Below are positions 1 through 6,632 of a stretch of 10,000 nt of DNA, in pieces. The notes beneath the pieces are model-generated. The model saw only the letters and a program-made list of their open reading frames with translations, was not told the DNA's origin and did no database searches. The position numbers were made by a program, and so were the translations under genes. This stretch comes from Chromera velia (Eukaryota > Sar > Chromeraceae). Numbering within the stretch: position 1 is the first letter of the stretch; every line of letters begins with the position of its first letter. The stretch lies in the NCBI GenBank assembly GCA_018398765.1, contig JAHBMJ010002543.1, positions 1 to 10,000 on the forward strand. The letters run 5' to 3'.

Positions 1-98
1 CGTGCGCTCCACCTCGTTTGATTTGCATTCATGAGGAAACCCACTGTCCGTAGTGTATAATGTGATACTATCCCTCTTCCGTGGACGTTTGCCTGCAG
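1..98 (+). other. 3' part of an upstream intron
   Basis: The stretch has stops in frame with the downstream exon (for example in the AT-rich part near 50-70) and ends in a pyrimidine-rich run followed by TTTGCCTGCAG at 88-98, a good 3' splice site. Coding character starts immediately after it. There is no ATG before the cysteine-rich exon that would serve as a convincing start, since the open frame at 81 begins with GTG. The gene therefore most likely enters the window in an intron. Confidence 0.5.
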
Positions 99-734
99 CC
101 CCTGTGCGATGAGTGCGCTCGCGGGTACCACCAAACGCAACCAGGAAGTCTTTGCACAACGTGTCCAAGTGCGAGCGTTCTCTTCGTCTCTGCTGCGTGC
201 GTCATCTTTGTGGTCTCCGCCGCCATGCTCTTCTACGCTGCGTTGATCACCCTGGAAGATCCTGAAGTCGAGAGCGAATCGCACAAGGTGGCCCTGAAGA
301 TTCTCTTCAACTTCCTCAGCATGATGTCGGTCGTGAATGCCTTCAGATACACTGCACCGAAGGTCGACGTCGAGCAGCTGAAGGTAGAGCTCCCTGCTCT
401 CGAGCAGATACTCCCAGAGTACGACATCAGTCTGTACGACCTGCTGCCGATCGAGTCCATCCCATCCATCACCAGTCTCCTCTCGGTTGAGTGCATGGTC
501 GACAGCGGGGTGTTCGGAGAGGTCTCTCACGCGTGGCGGCTCTTCCTCACTCGCACCATCGAGGTCCACATCCCCTTCCTCCTGTACATCACCTGCTTGC
601 TCTTCGCCATCTGCTACGTATTCAGCTTTCGGGCGGTCCGAAGAAGCAAAATCCCCCAGCCCGAGACCGTCACGGAGCACTTTCGAGCATCGATTGCCGC
701 CCTGGAGGAGCGATTCCAAAGATCTGATGAGGAG
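99..734 (+). CDS. Exon A: cysteine-rich end, first three membrane segments
   Basis: The exon opens in phase 0 after TGCAG. The four cysteines at about 105-164 are spaced CxxC-x12-CxxC, with GY between them and P after the last, which fits the last repeat of a GCC2/GCC3-type ectodomain. A strong hydrophobic segment follows at about 177-248. Next come a moderately hydrophobic stretch near 285-345, an acidic, leucine-rich loop, and a third membrane segment at about 570-630. The exon ends in a basic then acidic, coiled-coil-like helix (ERFQRSDEE). The donor is GAG|GTCCGT at 735. Confidence 0.65.
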
Positions 735-3700
735 GTCCGTTTAATTGAGAGGCCCTCTTCCGCACAATCGTTCTTTGCTTTGATCGCACGCAGTAAGGAT
801 ACACACACACCTCCGTTTGCCTGTCTGCAGCTGCAGGAGGAAGTTCATCTCGCACTGAGGCGGGAGAGACGGTTCAAGGAAGAGAAGCTGGTCATCCAGC
901 AGAGGGCAGAGATGCGGGCACTCGCGAAGAAGCGGCTCTTCTGGCTCTTTCGGTACGTCTTCAGCGGGGACATGTCCTTGAGGAGACGGCTGGCGGTTGT
1001 TCTGGTCGACTCCGTGACTGTGGCGGCGATCATCTACTTCTTCTCGTACGAACTGATCACCTCCGGGCTCCTCGACACCATCGCCTGCGAGGCGTTCGAA
1101 GACGGCATGGCGCTCAGACTGACAGAGCGAAGAAGCATCCTGTGCTCCTCCGACGACTACAACGCCTTTCTTGGAATGGCGCTTGCCTTCATGGTCGCCT
1201 ACACAGTCGCGCTGCCAGGCATCTTGGCGCTTGTGATTGCCAGGCAGCGCTCCCAGCTGATGACCGTCGTCCAGGCGGTCAGCGGTTCCCTCGAGGCAAA
1301 GCCCACACAGCTGGTGGAGCTCCGAGGGGGGAGGGGGGGCAGAGGGTCAATCAGGGAAAGGTTGAATTTCTCCACTACCGAGAATTTCTTCTTTCCCCTC
1401 GCGTGCGGCTTTCCCAGTTCTTTCGCAACTTCAGTCTATTCTTCGGGGGCTACACCTCCCAGTACTTCTTCTGGGAGATCGTCATTTTGGCCCGAAAGTT
1501 CACCGGAGAGTTCGCGGTTGCGTTCAACCCGACCACCGATCCGAGAAGCAGGCTCTTGCCTCTGCTGTGCCATGCGGCCCTTTTTGCCTTCCTCCAATTG
1601 CGCTGCCAACCTTACCGGAAGGTTGACGGGAACATCCTCAACAGACTGGAGACCTGGTCCCTCGTCATCTGGCTCTTCACCCTCATTCTCTTTGCGGTCA
1701 GTCGGTCGGTCGGTGGGTCTGTTGGGGTGAGTGGCTGAGCCTGAGTTCCCCTGACAAGTGAAAGCTTTGTGTGATTGAGGCAATCTAATCGAGCGCACGC
1801 TCGAATCACTGCATGACTCTCTCACGTCATTGTCATGCTCTNGAAGCTGGTCATCCAGCAGAGGGCAGAGATGCGGGCACTCGCGAAGAAGCGGCTCTTC
1901 TGGCTCTTTCGGTACGTCTTCAGCGGGGACATGTCCTTGAGGAGACGGCTGGCGGTTGTTCTGGTCGACTCCGTGACTGTGGCGGCGATCATCTACTTCT
2001 TCTCGTACGAACTGATCACCTCCGGGCTCCTCGACACCATCGCCTGCGAGGCGTTCGAAGACGGCATGGCGCTCAGACTGACAGAGCGAAGAAGCATCCT
2101 GTGCTCCTCCGACGACTACAACGCCTTTCTTGGAATGGCGCTTGCCTTCATGGTCGCCTACACAGTCGCGCTGCCAGGCATCTTGGCGCTTGTGATTGCC
2201 AGGCAGCGCTCCCAGCTGATGACCGTCGTCCAGGCGGTCAGCGGTTCCCTCGAGGCAAAGCCCACACAGCTGGTGGAGCTCCGAGGGGGGAGGGGGGGCA
2301 GAGGGTCAATCAGGGAAAGGTTGAATTTCTCCACTACCGAGAATTTCTTCTTTCCCCTCGCGTGCGGCTTTCCCAGTTCTTTCGCAACTTCAGTCTATTC
2401 TTCGGGGGCTACACCTCCCAGTACTTCTTCTGGGAGATCGTCATTTTGGCCCGAAAGTTCACCGGAGAGTTCGCGGTTGCGTTCAACCGGACCACCGATC
2501 CGAGAAGCAGGCTCTTGCCCCTGCTGTGCCATGCGGCCCTTTTCGCCTTCCTCCAATTGCGCTGCCAACCTTACCGGAAGGTTGACGGGGACATCCTCAA
2601 CAGACTGGAGACCTGGTCCCTCGTCATCTGGCTCTTCACCCTCATTCTCTTTGCGGTCAGTCGGTCGGTCGGTGGGTCTGTTGGGGTGAGTGGCTGAGCC
2701 TGAGTTCCCCTGACAAGTGAAAGCTTTGTGTGATTGAGGCAATCTAATCGAGCGCACGCTCGAATCACTGCATGACTCTCTCACGTCATTGTCATGCTCT
2801 TTCTATGTGTGCCCTGCAGGGTGTGTCGTGGAATGAGCTTAGTGCCACTGGGGTGTTGCTCACCTATGGTATCATCGCGGTGTGCTTTGTTGGATTTGTG
2901 TGCTGGGGTGGTTGGGTGGTTGTGATCGGTTTCCTTCTGGAGACGCACAAGAAGTACAGAAATTTGAGGAATGAGGACTTTAAAGAATGGACATGGGACG
3001 ACTGGGTCATTGCTGTTCTCCGACTCGATTGGGTCAGCCAGTCAGTCAGTGAGTCAGTGAGTCAGTGAGTCAGTTAGTGAGCCAGTCAGTCAGCCAGTCA
3101 GTTGGAGAGTCAGTTAGTCAGTCAGTCAATCAGTCAGTTAGTCAGTCAGTGAGTCAGTTATGAGTCAGTCAGTGAGTTATAAGTCAGTCAGTCAGCGAGT
3201 CAGTCAGCCAGACAGTGAGTCAGTCAGTCAGTCAGTCTGTCAGTAAGTCAGCCTGTCAGTCAACTAGTAAGTTAGCATAAGTCAGCCAGCCACTCAGCCC
3301 TAGGGGGCCGCACTCTACATATAGGTAGATCATGACCCCTGACTTTAAAGAAAAACAGACAAAAATCTAGGAATGTTATGCAAGAAGTTTCATAAAAAAC
3401 CAAAAACTATAAATTACAGAAAACATGACAGTAACATTAGTTTTTATGTTGGGCTAGAAACATGCATTCATTTTTATGAAAAACTTCATGTCGCCAAGTT
3501 TTGTTGGGCTGTTAGGCTTGTTGTACTGTACGTTGGGCTTTACCTTGCCAGGAAGCTGTTGAGCGCCCAACACGCCTAACAAGAAAGCCCAACATGGCCT
3601 AACAGCCCAATAAACATTCCCAACATGCATAACATGATGATAAGAATGATCTGGAAGAATACTAGAACAATATAAAACACTGTTGGTGTTCTAGCAGTCA

Positions 3701-6261
3701 GCCCAGATCACCAAAGAGGACCCGGAAGCAGTAGCACCAGCCGCCTCTTCCCTCTCAACCCATATCCATTTTCTTCCAAACAGTCCCCTCTCTGAATAAT
3801 ATTATGTGTGTAGGTTTGTCTTAATTTTCTTTGGTATATTGTGAACGTTTTACGAAGAGTTTCAGGCTCATACTGTACCAATGTGTAGCGCTGAATGTCT
3901 TGAATGGTGTCTCAGACTGTTGTATTCATATGCTTTGATACGTGGACCTGGCGTGTAAGACAAGCTTGTAGGGAAGGGAAAGGACCTTGTTGGGCTCTAT
4001 TGGGCTTCATAACCTGTCATACAGCTGATGAAAGGCCCAACAGAGCCCAACAGACAACAAGCCCAACAGAACCTGGCGACACGACTTTGGACTGACATTT
4101 CTCAAGACTGAAGTTGAACTAGAGCTTGAAAATAGCCCAACATAACACTCTAGAATGTGTTTCATCTACTAGTTTTAACCTTATAACTTGGGATATAATA
4201 TATAGTGTAAAAAAATGTAGGAAAAGTTAGGGGTGAAGCTTAGGTATACCCACAGTGCGGCCCCCTAGTACTCAGCCTGTGCAAGTCATTCCGTAAGTCG
4301 GGCAGTTAGTCAGCCGCGGTCAGTCAGTGAGTCAGTGAGTCAGTTAGTCAGTCAGTCAGTCAGTTAGTTAGTCAGTCAGTCAGTCATGAGTCAGTTAGTC
4401 AGTCAGTGAGTTATAGTCAGTCAATGAGTCAGAGAGTCAGTTAGTCAGTGAATCAGTAGTAAGTCAGTCAGTCAGTCAGTCAGTCACTGACAGTCAGTCA
4501 GTCAGTCAGTCAGTCAGTGGGTCAGCGTGGGTCAGTCAGTCAGTCAGTCAGTCAGTCATGAGTTATATCATTGAGTCCCTTAGTCAGTGTCTGAGTCAGT
4601 GAGCCAGACAGTGAATTAGTCAGTCAGTCAGTCTGTCAGTAACTTAAAGTCAGCCAGTCAGTCAGCCTGCCAGTTAACTAGTAAGTCAGCGCAAGTCAGC
4701 CTGCCAGTCAGCCTGCGCGAGTCATTCTGTAAGTCAGGAAGTCTCAGCCGGTCAGTCAGTGAGTCAGTCAGTGAGTCATGAGTCGTGTTAGTCAGTCAGT
4801 CAGTCAGCCAGCCAGTCAGTGAGTCATGAGTTATGAGTCACTCAGTCAGTGAGTCCACGGCTTGCCTCGTCAGACATACAAACTCCTAGGAATACTGCCT
4901 GGATAACCCTAGGGAAGTCTGGGCATATTCGAAGGAATGCCTAGGAGATTTAGGGTACATGCCTGGTGGACCTTAGGGGTCTCCCGGGCAAGTGCCTAGT
5001 AGACCCTAGGTACCATCTAGGCAAGTTCCTATCTTATCCTCGGCAGTCTCTTAGCAACATCTTCAGTTTTTCTAGACAACATTAGCTGAGTTTTCAACTT
5101 TAAAAACGTAAGTAAAAGTATTTAATTGATGAATATTTACAGGAATGTCATGCCCACGCTCGGTCAGACATGTCTTCATCTCGCTCTGCCCCTGCTCCTT
5201 CATCGAGAAGCTCTGACTTATAGTATTCAGGAGAGCTGAAGAGCACCTTATCAGCCTTTGTTAGGGTTTCCATGCTTTCCAAAAACCGAGTAACAGCGGA
5301 CCATTTTGTAATATAAAACTCTGGCAAGGCCGTTTTGAGCGCTTTGATGTGGGAAGCTCGCCAAAACTGCACCAAGTAATCATTTGGAGACGCTTCACAA
5401 AGCCAATCCACCATTTATCCGTAGGTGTACTCTATGTTCAAACTCCCTCCATGGTGTTCTCTCCATTTTAACAGGGACTGAGCAAAAGCAACAGTCCTAT
5501 CTGGGGTGAACTGAATGCTGCCGTCTGTCTGTGTATCTTGAAAGAACGCTTGGGCATCATCTGTTGACTGTGAAGGGGGTGGGAAAAATGCAATAAGGTC
5601 CCGCCCAATTCTATACCCATGTTTCCCAGTGAAAGTCTGAAACTCACAATCTACACCTGCATCAAGATCAAACCAGCCGTAAAGAGAACATTTCCTTTAT
5701 GTTCCATGTCGGTCCATGAGGTTGCCTTGAAAAAATATTTTGCATGCTGACTCTTAATGCTCTAAAATCATATTATGATTATTTCTACATAAGTATCATT
5801 ATCTAACACAATTTTTTCAAAGAACTCTTTGTCTAAGCTTGCTTATGATAGGATAGGAACTTACTTAGATGGTGCCTAGGAATGTTTTAGTGTTTGCCCA
5901 GTAGCTTTCTAGGAGTCACTAGGCACTTGCCTGGTAGACCCCAGGTAGACTGCCTAGAAGACCCCCCAGTCTACTAGGCATGTTCCCTAATCTACCTAGT
6001 AGTTTCATAGCATTTTACCGGGAGTTTGTATGTCTAACTAAGCAAGCCGTGTCAGTGAGCCAGACAGTGAGTCAGTCACTCAGTCAATCAGTCAGTTTAT
6101 CAGTAAGTCAGCCAGTCAGTCAGCTTGCCAGTCAACCAGTAACTCAGCGCCAGTCATTCCGCAAGTTAGCCAGTCAGTCAGCCAGTCAGCCAATCAGTAA
6201 GCCGGTCACTGTCAGCTGTGAGGGCCTTTCTAAAGTCTTAGAAGAGGACGTGGAGTCGTAG
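99..6261 (+). CDS. Multi-exon gene, cysteine-rich/multi-pass membrane protein, 5' truncated
   Basis: Gene-level entry. Proposed exons are 99-734, 831-1313, 1418-1696, 2820-3032 and possibly 6223-6261, with 1843-2800 treated as an assembly duplicate of 884-1841. The product begins inside a cysteine-rich module (CxxC, then GY, then CxxCP), which resembles the GCC2/GCC3 ephrin-receptor-like repeat. About nine hydrophobic segments follow, separated by charged loops. In alveolates such ectodomains often precede a multi-pass membrane region with a W-E-I-V-x-x-x-R-K motif, and this is present near 1470. A surface or endomembrane receptor or channel-like role is an inference, with no catalytic site visible. 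The true N-terminus lies upstream of the window. All chosen introns are phase 0, and the frame is kept across each one, which is the main support for the model. The last exon is the weakest part; the alternative is a stop at 3066-3068 by reading into the repeat. Confidence 0.6.
735..830 (+). other. In-frame intron (alternative end at 836)
   Basis: It has no stop codon in the gene's frame, so a simple ORF reads through it. However, it starts with GTCCGT and ends with a pyrimidine-rich tract and CTGTCTGCAG. Its translation is unlike the flanking charged helix, and removing it joins two glutamate-rich pieces smoothly. A second CTGCAG directly follows, so the acceptor may be at 830 or 836, and both keep the frame (96 or 102 bp). 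Its composition (a CA run, AT-rich patches) is also less coding-like. It could instead be a variable coding loop. Confidence 0.45.
831..1313 (+). CDS. Exon B: charged helix and two membrane segments
   Basis: The exon starts with a strongly charged helix rich in E, R and K (about 837-960). A membrane segment follows at about 989-1050 (LAVVLVDSVTVAAIIYFF). An extracellular-type loop with two cysteines comes next, at about 1084-1145. A second membrane segment at about 1167-1242 contains a proline (VALPGILALVIA). The exon ends after the KPTQL residues at a phase-0 donor, CTG|GTGGAG. From 884 onward this exon is repeated at 1843-2272 without any base change that I can see. Confidence 0.65.
1314..1417 (+). 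other. Intron, 104 bp, phase 0
   Basis: GTGGAG is the donor and GGCTTTCCCAG the acceptor, with a C/T-rich run before it (1385-1416). The intron contains G-runs at 1325-1339. The change of reading frame between exons B and C requires an intron length of 2 modulo 3, and 104 satisfies this. Other GT/AG pairs (1346-1434 and 1361-1434) also restore the frame, but they have weaker acceptors and shorten the hydrophobic segment. A sequencing slip in the G-runs is the other explanation for the frame change, although both copies have identical runs. Confidence 0.5.
1418..1696 (+). CDS. Exon C: conserved membrane core with WE...RK motif
   Basis: The frame changes relative to exon B, and the translation becomes a clear membrane core. 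It runs through FFGGYTSQYFFWEIVILARK (1442-1501), a hydrophobic stretch to about 1527, a second membrane segment (LLPLLCHAALFAFLQL, about 1553-1605) and a third (WSLVIWLFTLILFA, about 1655-1696). Aromatic-WE followed by RK, then QLRCxPY, is typical of the membrane part of large protist cysteine-rich surface proteins. That is recalled family knowledge, not tested here. The donor is GCG|GTCAGT at 1697, or the better-consensus GTGAGT at 1727; both are phase 0 and differ by 30 nt. The shadow frame over this region encodes only serine- and proline-rich junk. Confidence 0.65.
1842..1842. other. Scaffold gap of one N
   Basis: This is the only ambiguous base in the window. It sits exactly at the junction between the two duplicate copies, as expected of a contig join where the computed gap size was zero or negative. 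Confidence 0.9.
1843..2800 (+). repeat. 958-bp direct duplication, copy 2, probably an assembly artefact
   Basis: The copy begins in the middle of exon B, right after the N at 1842, without a splice acceptor or start codon. It includes the end of exon B (1843-2272), the 104-bp intron (2273-2376), exon C (2377-2655) and the following intron start. Only this copy is continuous with the next exon. Splicing both copies into one message would need a new acceptor that is not visible. The simplest reading is that one contig ended at 1841, the next began at 1843, and their overlap was not merged. Confidence 0.85.
2820..3032 (+). CDS. Exon D: last membrane segments and cytosolic tail
   Basis: The exon starts in phase 0 after CCCTGCAG. 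It encodes a short loop (GVSWNELSATG) and one or two hydrophobic segments at about 2847-2938 (GVLLTYGIIAVCFVGFVCW, then VVVIGFLL). A hydrophilic tail follows with KKYRNLRNEDFKEW and WDDW, reading up to LRLDW at 3032. The reading frame leaves coding character abruptly at TGG|GTCAGC, where a GTCA repeat starts. This places the end of the exon at 3032 unless translation continues 11 codons into the repeat to the stop at 3066-3068. Confidence 0.6.
3033..3299 (+). repeat. GTCA tetranucleotide array, segment 1
   Basis: This is a near-continuous run of GTCA with variants GTGA, GTTA, GCCA and GTAA. It begins exactly at the donor of exon D and ends at element 1. The last third is a complex block starting GCCAGACAGTGA at 3207 that recurs in the other two segments. 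Confidence 0.95.
3292..3299 (+). repeat. Target-site duplication, left (element 1)
   Basis: ACTCAGCC stands directly before the left TIR. It is matched exactly at 4270-4277 after the right TIR, with one extra T at 4269. Confidence 0.7.
3503..3610. repeat. Nested stem-loop in element 1
   Basis: TTGGGCTGTTAGGC (3504-3517) is the exact inverse of 3597-3610. Nested inside, GTTGGGCTTT (3532-3541) is the exact inverse of 3584-3593. The structure includes several GTTGGGC/GCCCAAC words. Confidence 0.8.
3989..4051. repeat. Second stem-loop in element 1
   Basis: The left arm 3989-4010 pairs with 4028-4051 along about 22 positions, with one mismatch and a small bulge. The loop is 17 bases. Both arms contain two GTTGGGC-type words. 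Confidence 0.8.
4270..4277 (+). repeat. Target-site duplication, right (element 1)
   Basis: This is an exact copy of 3292-3299. The array block at 4691-4737 shows the same context with a single AGTCAGCC and no insert, which supports a true duplication on insertion. Confidence 0.7.
4278..4855 (+). repeat. GTCA tetranucleotide array, segment 2
   Basis: The longest segment, with the same variants as segment 1. It holds a second copy of the complex block (GCCAGACAGTGA at 4603) and, at 4691-4737, the uninterrupted counterpart of the element 1 insertion site. Confidence 0.95.
4856..5045. repeat. Left terminal inverted repeat of element 2
   Basis: It is rich in CCTAGG- and TGCCTAG-like words and pairs imperfectly with 5841-6051. 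The match is strongest over the outer 31 bases and again near 5011-5038. Confidence 0.8.
5148..5696 (-). pseudogene. Broken coding region inside element 2, unknown family
   Basis: On the minus strand one frame is open from 5696 down to the TGA at 5148-5150, except for a single TAA at 5415-5417. The part before the stop (about 93 codons) and the part after it (88 codons, opening with ATG at 5414) both look like ordinary globular protein. They have balanced composition and many aromatic residues, for example YGWFDLDAG and LLKWREHHGG before the stop, and MVDWLCEAS and FYITKW after it. The stop falls between YTYG and MVDW without any change of character. The frame is also closed upstream by a TAA at 5697-5699, but another frame there reads SWTDMEHKGN, which suggests a frameshift near 5680-5695. 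I do not recognise the family. It may be a decayed element protein or a captured host gene fragment. Confidence 0.5.
5841..6051. repeat. Right terminal inverted repeat of element 2
   Basis: This is the inverse counterpart of 4856-5045 and is about 20 bp longer because of indels. GATAGGATAGGAACTT at 5847-5862 pairs with 5023-5038 with one mismatch. Confidence 0.8.
6052..6215 (+). repeat. GTCA tetranucleotide array, segment 3
   Basis: The array resumes after element 2, with a third copy of the complex block (GCCAGACAGTGA at 6059). It is more degenerate than the other segments and ends near 6215. Confidence 0.9.
6223..6261 (+). CDS. Possible terminal exon E, 12 codons plus TAG
   Basis: Immediately downstream of the last GTCA repeats, the frame reads GLSKVLEEDVES and then TAG. 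It is acidic and no longer repeat-like, and it joins exon D in phase 0 to make a short acidic C-terminal tail. It is too short for independent support. The alternative is that the gene ends before the array and this is non-coding sequence. Confidence 0.3.
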   Translation, partial: GLSKVLEEDVES

Positions 6262-6632
6262 GTAGCTTTGAAGATGGGTGTAAAAAGTGAAGTGTACAGC
6301 TTAAACGGTATACTCGGAAGAAAGAGGCGCTCTGTGACCGGTTCAGGTCAGGTTGGGACGATTCTAACTCTGATATGTCACTGTACTAGCAGCTAACGCA
6401 AGGGAAACGTGGCCAGATGCAGTAAGATGTTTCAATGGAGGATAAATGACTTCAAATTTCTTTTTTAGGAAAAATTCTAAGAAAAAATACTTTAAAATGA
6501 TTTTAACATATCATTTTATAATGCAATATTTAGTTACTACTACTCTACTAGAATCATGTCATTATTTTTACAAACTTCTTTTTTACTACATATATATATA
6601 ATAATATAAATACTTATAAATACTATTTTTTG
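6262..6632. other. No gene seen; AT-rich patch at about 6450-6632
   Basis: After the possible stop at 6261 the sequence is mixed, then changes sharply to A/T-rich DNA with ATATAT and TAAATA runs. It would contain the 3' untranslated region if the gene ends at 6261. No AATAAA signal is seen in the first 200 bases. No TIR or coding frame could be found. Confidence 0.5.

Larger units (their letters stand above)
884..1841 (+). repeat. 958-bp direct duplication, copy 1
   Basis: It matches 1843-2800 at a constant offset of 959 with no indel. I see four differences: C1530/G2489, T1561/C2520, T1585/C2544 and A1631/G2590. The copy ends directly against the N at 1842. Confidence 0.95.
1697..2819 (+). 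other. Intron split by a duplicated block; about 164 bp if collapsed
   Basis: In the second copy the same donor is at 2656 and the acceptor GCCCTGCAG ends at 2819. This gives 164 bp (or 134 bp from the GTGAGT donor at 2686) with phase 0 on both sides. The 5' end begins GTCAGT and runs into GTCG tetranucleotides. If the duplication is an assembly artefact, the real intron is 1697-1841 joined to 2801-2819. If the duplication is real, the second copy (1843-2655) lies inside this interval as a broken exon set. Confidence 0.5.
3300..4269. mobile_element. Non-autonomous TIR element, hAT-like ends (element 1)
   Basis: The ends are CTAGGGGGCCGCACT (3300-3314) and its perfect inverse (4254-4268). A second matched block lies about 35 bp further in: ACCCCTGACTTT at 3335-3346, with its near-inverse at 4223-4234. 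The 8-bp word ACTCAGCC flanks both sides (3292-3299 and 4270-4277). The element interrupts the GTCA array, and its composition (AT-rich with GTTGGGC words) differs from the array. It contains no credible coding region, the longest open frames being 63-68 codons. An 8-bp target duplication with YAGGG-type ends fits the hAT superfamily. The assignment is an inference, as P- and Mutator-type elements can also make 8-bp duplications. Confidence 0.75.
4856..6051. mobile_element. Long-TIR element, Mutator-like (element 2)
   Basis: The left end CACGGCTTGC (4856-4865) is the exact inverse of 6042-6051. AGACATACAAACTCC (4872-4886) is the exact inverse of 6021-6035 at the same distance from the end. 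Similarity continues to AAGTTCCTATC at 5023, inverse near 5862, so the TIRs are about 190 bp with indels. The flanks are TCAGTGAGTC (4846-4855) and TCAGTGAGCC (6052-6061), a 10-bp repeat with one mismatch. Long TIRs with target duplications of 8-11 bp are typical of Mutator-like elements, but the repeat lies in low-complexity host DNA. The interior (about 5050-5840) is AT-rich and holds a broken minus-strand coding region. No transposase motif is recognised. Confidence 0.75.
3033..6222 (+). other. Proposed long intron made of a GTCA array and two inserts
   Basis: The donor is TGG|GTCAGC at 3033, and the best frame-compatible acceptor is GTCAGCTGTGAG ending at 6222. Essentially all of the interval is degenerate GTCA repeat plus two TIR elements (3300-4269 and 4856-6051). 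CAG occurs every few bases in the array, so many other acceptors are possible. An acceptor after 6215 would give only one codon before a TGA. Confidence 0.4.

Noticed and set aside
1320-1345. Frameshift by sequencing error in G-runs
   Set aside because: Possible, but a phase-0 GT-AG intron with a good pyrimidine tract explains the frame change, and both copies have identical runs.
1142-1738. Second plus-strand ORF overlapping the main gene
   Set aside because: Only the part from about 1418 has membrane-protein character. The part before it is an out-of-frame shadow of exon B. Treated as exon C.
1436-1825. Minus-strand ORF over exon C, repeated at 2395-2784
   Set aside because: It is antisense to a well-supported membrane exon, has low-complexity composition, and crosses an intron start.
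3373-3579. 68-codon ORF in element 1
   Set aside because: No domain character. It runs through the arm of a stem-loop.
3033-6215. CRISPR-like array
   Set aside because: The period is four bases, with no spacer-repeat structure of 25-40 bp, in an intron-bearing eukaryotic gene context.
5980-6261. Open frame reading SVSQ-type repeats
   Set aside because: It is the direct translation of the GTCA array plus part of the element 2 TIR. Only the last 12 codons (6223-6261) look non-repetitive, and they are kept as a possible exon.
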